This document shows positions 24,987 through 33,260 of a DNA stretch of 64,000 bases, one piece after another. The notes beneath the pieces were generated by a model, which searched no databases, had not been told where the DNA came from, and saw nothing but the letters and a program-made list of their open reading frames with translations. Each line of letters begins with the position of its first letter. The first letter of the stretch is position 1. Where the stretch lies: contig NZ_CP099572.1 of NCBI RefSeq assembly GCF_040409805.1, forward strand, positions 1,488,001-1,552,000, read 5' to 3'. The translations under genes and the position numbers were made by a program. This DNA is from Polynucleobacter sp. MWH-UH23A. Its GTDB lineage: Bacteria; Pseudomonadota; Gammaproteobacteria; Burkholderiales; Burkholderiaceae.

Positions 24987-25310
24987 TTAGTACGGGGATA
25001 TTTCATCAAACCCATTTACATCATTTTGCAAGACTTGCTGTGCAATCAGCAAAATACCAGCGAAGAAACTGGTGCAGACCAATAGTGCAAACACGTGGTA
25101 TTGATTTAAACCATTCTGCTCTAAAGCATTTAAATAAACTTCACTCTCTACAGCAAGATGCGTAGATAAAGCCAATAGCGCGACACCAACTATGACCTGA
25201 ACAACAGAAAAAATTGAATTTGTTAGCTGTTTTCGAGCGTTAATATTTTGAGGAGCATTCACTAGCGCTGACTTGGCAATAACCGTTGAATTGTCTTGAA
25301 AGTACGTCAT
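24987..25310 (-). CDS. Small membrane protein of unknown function
   Basis: The 107-residue product, counted from the ATG at 25310 preceded by AAAGG, has two hydrophobic segments (around SVVQVIVGVALLALSTHL and VFALLVCTSFFAGILLIAQQ) joined by an acidic loop. I do not recognise a family. A TTG at 25337 would extend it by nine residues but lacks a ribosome site. It stands alone between lysS and dsbB on the minus strand. Confidence 0.6.
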   Translation of the reverse strand: MTYFQDNSTVIAKSALVNAPQNINARKQLTNSIFSVVQVIVGVALLALSTHLAVESEVYLNALEQNGLNQYHVFALLVCTSFFAGILLIAQQVLQNDVNGFDEISPY

Positions 25311-25410
25311 ATAAGCCTTTAATCTTGTATGGATCAAATCTTATGAGGCGGCTTTATATTTGTAAACGAAGTACTTTTTATACCTAAACTACTTTTAGAT
25401 ATAAAGAACA

Positions 25411-25896
25411 TTACATGCTGGTGTTTTTCCTCACCAATGTGAGCAATAGGACCACAAAAAGTACTAGAAACCAGAATGCAGACCATTCTGGCACTTGTAG
25501 ACCAAGAATTGGAGGGAGTTTGGCGGCACAAAGACCGTCGGCTTTAAAAAGCCAAGGAATACTCTGGGACAACTGAAATTGATTGATCCATACTTCCAGC
25601 GGATCGATGCCGCAAGACGTGCTCGGGTGGGACAAAAGCCATACCTGATGACCAGCCACTGAAAAGCCATAGGCCGCTGATATGGTGGCCAATCCATGGA
25701 AAAATTTGCTTAAGCGGTTAAATCCGGGAGCCAAAAAACAAAAAATGGCGACCCCCAAAAACCCCACTCTTTGCAATATACATAAAGGGCATGGCAAAAA
25801 ACTGACGCCCTGGTAGCCTGTCTGCTGCAAGATAACGGCAAACGTAACAAGCCCGAGAGAAAGCAGAGAAATAAATAAATATCGAGCCGGGGTCAT
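25411..25896 (-). CDS. dsbB: Disulfide bond formation protein B
   Basis: DsbB reoxidises periplasmic DsbA and passes the electrons to quinone. The 161 residues have four predicted membrane spans. The quinone-side pair is CPLC at C36 and C39, and the second periplasmic pair is C95 and C123. The ATG at 25896 fits the usual family start; an upstream TTG at 25938 is much less likely. No dsbA is in the window. A divergent ferredoxin-NADP reductase gene shares its upstream region. Confidence 0.93.
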   Translation of the reverse strand: MTPARYLFISLLSLGLVTFAVILQQTGYQGVSFLPCPLCILQRVGFLGVAIFCFLAPGFNRLSKFFHGLATISAAYGFSVAGHQVWLLSHPSTSCGIDPLEVWINQFQLSQSIPWLFKADGLCAAKLPPILGLQVPEWSAFWFLVLFVVLLLTLVRKNTSM

Positions 25897-25961
25897 CCAG
25901 GAATCATACTCCGCACAAAACTCTATCAGCCCCACCAAAAAACATACTTATGACTAAAAGT

Positions 25962-25975
25962 TTGATGCATATCAC
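25962..25975. promoter_or_regulatory. Candidate FNR/ANR-type box between dsbB and the ferredoxin-NADP reductase gene
   Basis: TTGATGCATATCAC matches TTGAT-N4-ATCAA at nine of ten fixed positions. Its centre lies about 104 bases upstream of the reductase start codon and 72 bases upstream of dsbB. A possible -10 (GATAAT, 26029-26034) lies downstream. This is a pattern match only. Confidence 0.35.
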
Positions 25976-26072
25976 GACTTAGTACCATTTAGCGCCTGAA
26001 TATCGGCAAATTAGAGCCCTGAGAATGGGATAATTGCATGATCTTTTAAACACCCTTTGACTATAAGTATTC

Positions 26073-26849
26073 ATGGCTGCATATAACACCGAAACTGTTC
26101 TGTCCGTTCATCATTGGAATGACACCCTATTTAGCTTTACTACCACTCGTAATAAGGCACTTCGTTTTCGCAGCGGCCATTTTTTAATGATAGGTCTTGA
26201 GGTAGAGGGAAAACCTTTGGTGAGAGCCTATAGTGTTGCAAGCCCTAACTATGAAGAGCATCTCGAATTTCTAAGCATCAAAGTCCAAGATGGTCCACTC
26301 ACCTCACGTCTACAAAAAATTCAGGTTGGCGACCCAATACTGGTTAGCGAAAAGTCTGTAGGCACATTAGTGCTTGATGATTTAAACCCAGGAAAACATC
26401 TTTACTTATTTAGCACAGGCACGGGTCTTGCGCCATTCATGAGCATCATCCGCGATCCTGAGACATATGAAAAATTTGAAAAGGTTGTGTTGATCCATGG
26501 CGTCCGCTTAGTTAGCGAGCTTGCCTATGGTGACTATATAAAAAATGAATTAACCCAACACGAATACCTTGGCGAACTAATTCGTGAAAAACTTATCTAC
26601 TACCCAACAGTCACGCGAGAGGCATTCAAACACACGGGCCGTCTTACTACAGCCATTGAGTCAGGCCAGCTTTTTAAAGATATTGGTTTGCCACCATTGG
26701 ATCCAGCCGTTGACAGGGCAATGATTTGTGGCAGCCCTTCAATGCTTAAAGAAACCTCTGAAATGCTAGACGCGAAAGGCTTTAAAGTTTCCCCAAGCCT
26801 TGGGCAGATGGGCGATTATGTGTACGAGCGCGCATTCGTGGAGAAGTGA
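26073..26849 (+). CDS. fpr: Ferredoxin-NADP+ reductase
   Basis: This FAD enzyme moves electrons between NADP(H) and ferredoxin or flavodoxin. The 258-residue length matches the bacterial Fpr subclass. The FAD-binding motif RAYSVASP is near residue 55, the NADP-binding glycine motif STGTGLAPF is near residue 115, and the C-terminus (YVYERAFVEK) ends as in proteobacterial Fpr. A possible FNR-type box lies upstream. The ISC ferredoxin in this window is one plausible partner. Confidence 0.93.
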   Translation: MAAYNTETVLSVHHWNDTLFSFTTTRNKALRFRSGHFLMIGLEVEGKPLVRAYSVASPNYEEHLEFLSIKVQDGPLTSRLQKIQVGDPILVSEKSVGTLVLDDLNPGKHLYLFSTGTGLAPFMSIIRDPETYEKFEKVVLIHGVRLVSELAYGDYIKNELTQHEYLGELIREKLIYYPTVTREAFKHTGRLTTAIESGQLFKDIGLPPLDPAVDRAMICGSPSMLKETSEMLDAKGFKVSPSLGQMGDYVYERAFVEK

Positions 26850-26961
26850 TAAGAAGCAATCTTTATTCTAAATAGTTATTTAGATATCTCTATTTATTTC
26901 TTGTAGATATATAAGGCAGTTGATACATTCTGATTAACAAGCTATCTATCAAGGAATAAAG

Positions 26962-27126
26962 ATGTCACCCGTTCGCGAGCATTACAACCCAATCATCACT
27001 AAATTGTTGCGAGAGCATGATCGTTTGCCGCACGACAAAATCAATGAGCGCAAAAGCATTCAGAGACGTATTCTTTTTCTGATGACAACTATCAAGATGG
27101 AAGAGTTCTCCAACTCTTTTTCCTAA
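26962..27126 (+). CDS. 54-residue basic protein of unknown function
   Basis: An ATG at 26962 with AAGGA seven bases upstream opens a 54-codon frame ending in TAA at 27124. The product is basic and helical in character (KLLREHDRLPHDKINERKS, then QRRILFLMTTIKMEEF), with no signal peptide or full membrane span. It lies in a 290-base gap between the ferredoxin reductase gene and the convergent cytochrome gene. The good ribosome site and the dispersed charged residues argue for a real gene, but I know no family. Confidence 0.55.
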   Translation: MSPVREHYNPIITKLLREHDRLPHDKINERKSIQRRILFLMTTIKMEEFSNSFS

Positions 27127-27138
27127 AGTAGCTAATGC

Positions 27139-27675
27139 TTATTTCTCAATAGGAATAAATCCATCTCGATTGGGCATCTTTACCAAAGGTAAGGTCTTAG
27201 CATCAATTACTTGATCTGCTGAAATAATCTTATTCAGATACAAAATATAAGCAGTAGCGGCATACACCTGATCATTCGTTAAAGATTGCGGTGCCTGATG
27301 TGGCATCGCTCTTTTGATGTAATCAAAAATTGTGGTTGAGTACGGCCAAAAACTTCCCACCGTTTTTACTGGCTTATCTGTATTTAACGCTCCGCCACCC
27401 ACTAACCGATTTGCAGGGCCGCCTTGACCTTTATCGCCATGACATGAAGCGCACTGTTGCTGATATAGCTTTTCTCCAGCAGCCACAGTTCCAGAGCCAG
27501 TAGGTAGACCGGCACCAGTTGGGCCAACATCAATGTTCCAAGCACGTACCTGATCTTCAGAAATGGGCTTGCCAAGACCAACAGGGCCATGGGACTGATA
27601 TCCACTCACACAACCCACGAGCGCCCCAATTACTGTCACACAGCTTACGAAGATGAAATATCTTTTAACGGCCAT
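27139..27675 (-). CDS. Lipoprotein monohaem cytochrome c, partner of the sulfite dehydrogenase
   Basis: The 178-residue protein is predicted to accept electrons from the adjacent SoxC-like enzyme. The ATG at 27675 is preceded by GGAGAGG and overlaps the end of the upstream gene by 11 bases. The N-terminus has a basic start, a hydrophobic run and a lipobox LVGC, so it is likely a lipid-anchored periplasmic protein. A single haem site CASCH follows in the first half and a methionine in AMPHQAP is the likely sixth ligand. It is much shorter than typical SoxD and may be SorB-like. A longer frame upstream is an artefact of the overlap. Confidence 0.85.
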   Translation of the reverse strand: MAVKRYFIFVSCVTVIGALVGCVSGYQSHGPVGLGKPISEDQVRAWNIDVGPTGAGLPTGSGTVAAGEKLYQQQCASCHGDKGQGGPANRLVGGGALNTDKPVKTVGSFWPYSTTIFDYIKRAMPHQAPQSLTNDQVYAATAYILYLNKIISADQVIDAKTLPLVKMPNRDGFIPIEK

Positions 27676-28924
27676 TAGCCACCTCTCCATTGGCTGCAAC
27701 TCGCCAAGGTTGAATTGCATTATTGTGATAGAAGGTGTTTGCACTTTTTGCTTTGATAACTGCATCCATGGTGGGTTGAACTTCACCACTGGAGTCAACT
27801 GCCCTACTCATTAATGTAGCTGGCGCTCCATCCCAAACCCATGGAAAACGAAATCGAACCAGGGATTTATCCATCACCGGCTCTTGCAGTACAGCATCAT
27901 TCCATGATTTACCGCCATTAGTTGAGACCTCTACTCTACGAATCTTCCCGTTACCAGACCAAGCGAACCCTGAGATTTCATAGAAACCCTTTGATTTAAG
28001 CTTCATCATGCCTGAGGGTTGCGTGATGACAGACTTTACTTCCATCGAAAAAGTAAATTGTGATGCCTTACCATCCGCCCGAAGATCAGTATACGCAGAT
28101 GTCTCTTCGCGAGTTTGCCAGGGCTCAGTCCCCAGCTTAATTCTGCGTAACCACTTAATGCTCATATTGCCTTCATAGCCAGGCAAAAATAAGCGCAAGG
28201 GATAACCTTGCTCAGCACGCAACATCTCACCATTTTGAGCATAAACCAATAATGCATCATCCATTAACTTACTCATAGGAATACTACGAGTCATCGCTGC
28301 GCCATCGGCACCTTCCGCTAACGCCCATTTGGCGTTTGACTGCACCCCACACTCTTGCAAGATTGTAGATAGACGAACACCAGTCCACTCGCAACAAGAA
28401 ACCAATCCATGAATCTGCTGAACCGTTTGATTACTTGCTTTCTTGAGTTCAGCTGCACTATTACCAGAGCACTCCAGAAAGTAGATTCTAGATTCAGACG
28501 GGAATCGAACAATGTCATCCATGGTAAAAATCATAGGCCGATCAACTAAGCCATGAATAACTAATCTATGTAAGTCAGGATTGATATCGGGCACGCCTGC
28601 ATGGTGACGCTCAAACACCAGACCATTAGGGGTAATGATTCCATGCAAACTTTGTAAAGGAGTTCGTGATCCCGTTAAAAAAGTGGGTGCCGGAGAGGGT
28701 AGAAGGCGCACTACATTTTTTTCATACTTAGATGGCAGCCCATAAGGAGGATTTACGAAACCGGAACCCTGAGTCTTAGTCCAAGGATCGACTTCCAAAA
28801 ATCCATTGTCTTGGTTTTTGAGAGGAGAAGAATGCGCGCTAGCGGCAGCCCCGACAGTAACCCCAACTGCAACTGAAGACTTTAAGAAATCTCGACGTTT
28901 AGAAAATACATCCTTCTTAGACAT
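27665..28924 (-). CDS. soxC: Periplasmic sulfite dehydrogenase, SoxC-type molybdenum subunit
   Basis: The 419-residue protein belongs to the sulfite oxidase family, which oxidises sulfite to sulfate at a molybdopterin centre. It starts with a twin-arginine signal (SKRRDFLKSS, then a hydrophobic stretch). The molybdenum-ligand cysteine is in FLECSGNS, and the dimerisation domain follows in the C-terminal third. The stretch GYPLRLFLPGYEGNMSIKWL is typical of SoxC. No soxXYZAB genes are nearby, so a general sulfite-oxidising role fits better than thiosulfate oxidation. It sits downstream of a sulfate exporter and the sulfolactate lyase genes, which would supply sulfite. Confidence 0.88.
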   Translation of the reverse strand: MSKKDVFSKRRDFLKSSVAVGVTVGAAASAHSSPLKNQDNGFLEVDPWTKTQGSGFVNPPYGLPSKYEKNVVRLLPSPAPTFLTGSRTPLQSLHGIITPNGLVFERHHAGVPDINPDLHRLVIHGLVDRPMIFTMDDIVRFPSESRIYFLECSGNSAAELKKASNQTVQQIHGLVSCCEWTGVRLSTILQECGVQSNAKWALAEGADGAAMTRSIPMSKLMDDALLVYAQNGEMLRAEQGYPLRLFLPGYEGNMSIKWLRRIKLGTEPWQTREETSAYTDLRADGKASQFTFSMEVKSVITQPSGMMKLKSKGFYEISGFAWSGNGKIRRVEVSTNGGKSWNDAVLQEPVMDKSLVRFRFPWVWDGAPATLMSRAVDSSGEVQPTMDAVIKAKSANTFYHNNAIQPWRVAANGEVANGR

Positions 28925-29003
28925 AAATACTTTGCCTCCAGTTTTAAGACAGCTCCGTCATGTATTTAAAGCATACAAGACAATCTACAACAGAATTACG
29001 TTC

Positions 29004-29996
29004 TTATGCTACGTAGAAAATAAATATTAGCCCCAAAAGAGCAATAAAAAGAGTTTCCACCACTAACATCAGCACTGGCTGCCAACCGAGCTTTGCTAAC
29101 TCTTGAAAATTGGTTTTCAAACCAGCTGCAGCAATTGCAATAACTAACATCCATCGAGAAAGGCCACCAATCTGCTGGGTAACCACCAGCGGGAGTATTT
29201 TCATTGAAGCAATAATGGAAAGCGCCACAAAACCTAGTAAAAAAGTGGGGATCAGTTTTAAACTAGCCCACCCTAATTTATTTGAAGATTTTTGGGTGCC
29301 AAAGAAAATAGAGATGAAGAGTACTACTGGGAGCAATAAAGCCACTCGAAATAACTTCACTACAGTTGCAACGTCACCTGCTTCTGGGCCAAAAAGCATA
29401 CCCGCAGCGACCACTTGAGCAACATCATGAATTGTGGCACCAATAAAAATCCCTGCAGATAGCGTGCTTACATTTAGCATTCGAAGCGCAAATGGGTAAG
29501 TAACCATAGCAATGGTAGAAAGCACCGTAACACCCACAACTACCAATAAAGTGAATTGCTCATTTGCCTTTGATTTCGGCAATACTGATGCTACAGCGAG
29601 AGCGGCAGAGGCCCCACAAATACCTACAGAACCACCTGCAATCAAACCAAAATCAGGCGCCAACTTTAAAATTCTGGCCAATAAAAATCCCAGCGCAACA
29701 GTGGCCACAACAGCGCATATCACCATTAATCCAGTATTAATGCCGATAGCACTGATATCAGAAAATGTAATTCGAATGCCTAAAAAAGCAACGCCTAAGC
29801 GTAAAATTGTTTTTGCGCAAAAATCTATGCCTGGTCTAACAGTATCTTGAAGATATAAAAAGTGTAGCGATAATCCAATCAACAAGGCATAAAGCAGCTG
29901 TGGACCACCATAATTTTCTGACAAAAAGCTAGTCGACATTGCAATTACTAAGCACACCAAGATGCCTGGTAAATTTGACTTAAGCATATTTACCAT
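29004..29996 (-). CDS. suyZ: YeiH/SuyZ-type putative sulfate exporter
   Basis: The 330-residue protein is an integral membrane protein of the UPF0324/COG2855 family with about ten hydrophobic spans and the family stretch FGLIAGGSVGICGASAALA. Related proteins next to sulfolactate lyase (SuyZ) and taurine genes (TauZ) in other bacteria are proposed sulfate exporters. I use the ATG at 29996, five codons inside a longer TTG-initiated frame that would overlap the gntR end. The context with suyAB upstream and a sulfite dehydrogenase downstream supports an export role; the transported ion is inferred, not visible. Confidence 0.8.
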   Translation of the reverse strand: MVNMLKSNLPGILVCLVIAMSTSFLSENYGGPQLLYALLIGLSLHFLYLQDTVRPGIDFCAKTILRLGVAFLGIRITFSDISAIGINTGLMVICAVVATVALGFLLARILKLAPDFGLIAGGSVGICGASAALAVASVLPKSKANEQFTLLVVVGVTVLSTIAMVTYPFALRMLNVSTLSAGIFIGATIHDVAQVVAAGMLFGPEAGDVATVVKLFRVALLLPVVLFISIFFGTQKSSNKLGWASLKLIPTFLLGFVALSIIASMKILPLVVTQQIGGLSRWMLVIAIAAAGLKTNFQELAKLGWQPVLMLVVETLFIALLGLIFIFYVA

Positions 29997-30000
29997 GAGT

Positions 30001-30720
30001 CTAGACAACTAACTCACTGAAATATTCATGCTGATGGGTATTTAGTGTCGAAACCCGCCACTCTAATGGCTCGTCCTGCATACCAAGTGCAACTCTTCGG
30101 ATAATCAGAACTGGGGAATTTGGTTTTAGACCCAGCCACTCTGCATACTGCTTTCCAGCTAAGCCGGCCCTCAATCGCTCGCTACTTCGCACAACGGTTT
30201 GACCATACTTCATTTGATACAACTGGTAAATACTACCTTCACGCTGGATAAAGTCGGTGCGAGTGAGATTTTTGAAACGCATCTTATCTAAAGTGATGTG
30301 GTCAATCATGACGCAACGATCTTCGAGGTATAGGCGATTAATGATTCGCCAGATAGCGGCCCCCTCCTTAATTTCAAGCTTTTCTGCTTCTTCTTTGTTG
30401 GCTGATGCAGACTGCAAAGATACCAAATCTACTCGTGGATTTATTTTATTGTCAGCATCATGCTTAACAACATGAAAAAAGTAATACAGCAAGCGCTTAA
30501 CATCATGTTCAGCAACAAAGGTACCTTTACCTTGCCGGCGAACCACAATACCCTCAGCCACTAATTCATCAACCGCTTTGCGCAGAGTACCAATTGAAAC
30601 ATCTAATTCTTTAGATAAATCCTTTTCGGCAGGCAAAGCCTGCCCCATAGGAAAACGACCCCTGACCAGATCTTCAGTGATCTTTTGCTTTACCTCTTGA
30701 TAAGCAGCCAGGGATCTCAT
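30001..30720 (-). CDS. suyR: GntR/HutC-family transcriptional regulator (SuyR candidate)
   Basis: The 239-residue protein has an N-terminal winged helix (ALPAEKDLSKELDVSIGTLRKAVDELVAEG) and a C-terminal UTRA ligand-binding domain ending NTHQHEYFSELVV. It lies inside the leftward operon, 7 bases after suyB and 4 bases before the exporter gene, so it probably controls its own operon, with sulfolactate or a derivative as effector. The inverted repeat over the promoter at 34191-34216 is a candidate operator. Confidence 0.85.
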   Translation of the reverse strand: MRSLAAYQEVKQKITEDLVRGRFPMGQALPAEKDLSKELDVSIGTLRKAVDELVAEGIVVRRQGKGTFVAEHDVKRLLYYFFHVVKHDADNKINPRVDLVSLQSASANKEEAEKLEIKEGAAIWRIINRLYLEDRCVMIDHITLDKMRFKNLTRTDFIQREGSIYQLYQMKYGQTVVRSSERLRAGLAGKQYAEWLGLKPNSPVLIIRRVALGMQDEPLEWRVSTLNTHQHEYFSELVV

Positions 30721-30727
30721 GCTCTAC

Positions 30728-31900
30728 TTATGCAGACTCGTATAAGCGTGTTAATACAAACTCGCGGTGACCGAGAATCTCAGAAGCTGTCAGCTCACCA
30801 TCTGCTGTACGCAACAGGCATTCCAACAACTTATCGCCAGCCTGATCCATATTTTCTTCGCGACGCAAAATACCCGATACGTCAACGTCAATATGCTCAC
30901 TCATGGTGCGAACTGTTTTCGGATTCGCGCAAATCTTAATCACAGGAAGAATTGCATTACCAATCACGTTGCCTTGACCCGTTGGGAAGAAATGCGCTGC
31001 AAATCCAGCTGCCGCACAAAGAGTCACCATCTCTGCCGCTGCTGATGAAGAATCCATAAAGTGCAAGCCAGGAATTGTAGGCGTTTCAGCTTTATCTAAT
31101 ACGCTGTCCACGATACATTTCTTACCAATTTTCTGAATATTACCCAAAGCTTTTTCTTCGATAGTCGTAAGACCGCCAGCAATATTTCCTTTGGTTGGCT
31201 GAGAATCAGAAAGATCGCTCGTTTTATGACGCTCAATTACATCCTGATAGCGATCGAACATTTCGCGGAACTTTTTCTTGACTGCGTCATTACGGCAACG
31301 CGCTTCAACCAAATGTTCGCCGCCAGTTAATTCGGTTGTTTCACCAAAAACCAGAGTTGAACCAATTCCATACAACTTATCAAATGCATTACCCACAGTT
31401 GGGTTCGCCCCGCAACCAGAAGTAGTGTCAGACTCTCCGCATTTTGTGGATACCCACAGTTCAGATAAAGGCGCCTTAACACGCTGCTGCCTTGAAGCAT
31501 GCTTCATCATTTTGTATGCAGCTTTACTTGCAGAAGCGATCGTAGCGGTATCGCCATTGCCTTCAATCCAGAAACCTTCAACCGGTTTGCCTGATGCTTT
31601 AATTCCATCCACTACGATCTTGGTCCACTGTGGTTCGATACCAATCACCACAACACCAGCAACGTTTGGATTAGATCCAGTTCCAATCAATGTACGGAAA
31701 TGCAACTCTAAGTCCGCGCCAAACTGTAAACGGCCATAAGAGTGTGGAATCGCCATTGTGCCCTTGATGTTATTGGCAACAGCTTCGCAAGCCGCATTAG
31801 ACAAGTCATCTAAGGGCAAAATTAATACGTGATTACGGATACCCATACGACCGTTCTCGCGACGGTAGCCCATAAAGGTTGCATCTTTTAAATTAATCAT
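30728..31900 (-). CDS. suyB: (R)-sulfolactate sulfo-lyase large subunit SuyB (UxaA family)
   Basis: SuyAB cleaves (R)-3-sulfolactate to pyruvate and sulfite. The 390-residue protein matches the C-terminal catalytic part of the UxaA/altronate dehydratase family, including the N-terminal [15 protein letters not shown] stretch, the [15 protein letters not shown] motif (C154, C163) that likely takes part in metal binding, and the C-terminal [13 protein letters not shown]. Altronate or galactarate dehydratases are close relatives, so sequence alone is ambiguous. The split small subunit (next gene upstream), two sulfolactate-type dehydrogenases, an SuyZ-type exporter and a sulfite dehydrogenase make SuyB the best reading. 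Confidence 0.78.
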   Translation of the reverse strand: MINLKDATFMGYRRENGRMGIRNHVLILPLDDLSNAACEAVANNIKGTMAIPHSYGRLQFGADLELHFRTLIGTGSNPNVAGVVVIGIEPQWTKIVVDGIKASGKPVEGFWIEGNGDTATIASASKAAYKMMKHASRQQRVKAPLSELWVSTKCGESDTTSGCGANPTVGNAFDKLYGIGSTLVFGETTELTGGEHLVEARCRNDAVKKKFREMFDRYQDVIERHKTSDLSDSQPTKGNIAGGLTTIEEKALGNIQKIGKKCIVDSVLDKAETPTIPGLHFMDSSSAAAEMVTLCAAAGFAAHFFPTGQGNVIGNAILPVIKICANPKTVRTMSEHIDVDVSGILRREENMDQAGDKLLECLLRTADGELTASEILGHREFVLTRLYESA

Positions 31901-31936
31901 CTTTTTTCTTTCTCAATGAATAAATAGGGGGTTGGC

Positions 31937-32218
31937 TTACCAACGCTTTGTTTTAACGTTCTGAACATGAAGGTGCTCGCCTTTTTTGATGGGAGCAACT
32001 ACCTTGCCAATGTCAATGCCATATTTCATGACGGTATCGCCTGGCTGAAAATCCTTTAAAGAAATTTTGTGGCCAATTGGAATATCACTCATTGATTTAA
32101 AGTTCAATGTCAAATCTCCATCCATCACCCAACCAATTAGATCGTCACCGGCTTTAACGCCTTCAACAACAACTACCCCTACGCCATCACCTGGCTCATG
32201 CACGACAAAATGGATCAT
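31937..32218 (-). CDS. suyA: (R)-sulfolactate sulfo-lyase small subunit SuyA (SAF domain)
   Basis: The 93-residue product is a stand-alone SAF domain, equivalent to the N-terminal part of UxaA. It contains GDDLIGWVMDGDLT and ends with IKKGEHLHVQNVKTKRW, a typical SAF C-terminus. A strong GGAG lies eight bases before the ATG. The separate small gene just before the large subunit is the organisation known for suyAB; split altronate dehydratases share it, so the substrate rests on the neighbours. Confidence 0.78.
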   Translation of the reverse strand: MIHFVVHEPGDGVGVVVVEGVKAGDDLIGWVMDGDLTLNFKSMSDIPIGHKISLKDFQPGDTVMKYGIDIGKVVAPIKKGEHLHVQNVKTKRW

Positions 32219-32245
32219 TACTTTCTCCTCGTTAACCCCATTAAA

Positions 32246-33259
32246 TTACGAATTACTCCATGACTGACGAATGCCAGTCTGAATTTCTCCTACCACCACT
32301 TCAGAAACATTCACGCCACCTTTAAAGCCGCTAGCGCGTTGCTTAAATCGACGTTCACCAGGAATTCTTGTGCCAGAATCAGCAGATAATTCCTTTAAAA
32401 AATCTCGCATTCTTCCAGCAAAAACATTTCCACCAGAAAGGCCTGGATCAATCGTCAATAAAAGTTGTCCAATACGCGGACGATTTCCTTTTGCATCAAA
32501 AAAGGAATCCGCCTCATAGGAAAAACGACTGCCCGATAGACCTACAACGAGTAACTCCACAATCAATGCAAGCAAGGCACCCTTGTCACCACCCAGCGGA
32601 ACCATCAAACCTTTCAAGCCCTCTTGAGGATCGGTAGTTGGCTTGCCATCAGCAGTTAAAGCCCAGCCTTCAGGAATAGATTCGCCCTTTTTAGCAGCAA
32701 CCAGCAACTTACCGCGCGCAACAGCCGAAAGTGACATATCTATTACTAATGGTTCATGTCCTTGAACAGGAAATGCAGCAGCCAAAGGATTGGTTCCAAA
32801 CATTGCCTTACTTCCACCAACCATGGGCATGGCAGCTGGGGTATTACCAAATAACAATGAAATATAACCGGCGCGAGCTGCAGCTTCAGCATAATGTCCG
32901 GCAACACCAAAGTGATGACTATTAGTTACGGCAACCAGGCCAACGCCCGTTTTTGAAGCGAGATTAACAGATAGGTCAGTAGCAAAACGTAGCGCAGGGA
33001 ACGCAAGACCATCACAGGCATCAACCAATGCAGCAGAAGTTTTAAATGGGCGAACTTTGATTTTTGGGGCAAGCTCTATGCGACCATTTTTTGCGTGCCC
33101 AGCATATTGAGATACACGCGCTAAGCCATGAGAAGCTAAACCATCTAATTCTGCAAGCGATAAGAACTGTGCAGTCTCAAATGCTGCTTTCTCTCCAATG
33201 CCGGCAGCCACCAAACCAGAGGATGCCAACTCGACCATCTGCTCATAAGACATGTTCAT
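32246..33259 (-). CDS. comC: Ldh/ComC-family dehydrogenase, (R)-sulfolactate dehydrogenase candidate
   Basis: The 337-residue protein belongs to the malate/L-lactate/L-sulfolactate dehydrogenase family, which is unrelated to Rossmann dehydrogenases. The catalytic NSHHFG motif is at residues 113-118, preceded by the DGLASHGLARV stretch, and the cofactor region FGTNPLAAAFPV follows. ComC enzymes reversibly oxidise (R)-sulfolactate to sulfopyruvate with NAD(P). One base separates it from slcC, and suyA follows after 27 bases. Malate or ureidoglycolate dehydrogenase are alternative names from sequence alone. Confidence 0.75.
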   Translation of the reverse strand: MNMSYEQMVELASSGLVAAGIGEKAAFETAQFLSLAELDGLASHGLARVSQYAGHAKNGRIELAPKIKVRPFKTSAALVDACDGLAFPALRFATDLSVNLASKTGVGLVAVTNSHHFGVAGHYAEAAARAGYISLLFGNTPAAMPMVGGSKAMFGTNPLAAAFPVQGHEPLVIDMSLSAVARGKLLVAAKKGESIPEGWALTADGKPTTDPQEGLKGLMVPLGGDKGALLALIVELLVVGLSGSRFSYEADSFFDAKGNRPRIGQLLLTIDPGLSGGNVFAGRMRDFLKELSADSGTRIPGERRFKQRASGFKGGVNVSEVVVGEIQTGIRQSWSNS

Positions 33260-33260
33260 C

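Noticed and set aside
26920..26948. Promoter TTGATA-N17-TATCTA before the 54-residue gene
   Set aside because: The -10 candidate matches only half the consensus; too weak to list as a feature.
27676..27798. 41-residue N-terminal extension of the cytochrome c
   Set aside because: It lies wholly inside the SoxC-like gene in another frame; GGAGAGG and the lipoprotein signal support the ATG at 27675.
30728..32218. Naming the SAF and UxaA-like pair altronate or galactarate dehydratase
   Set aside because: The families overlap, but no uronate or hexarate genes (uxaBC, garLR) are near, whereas SlcC-, ComC- and SuyZ-type genes and a sulfite dehydrogenase are. Sequence alone does not decide it.
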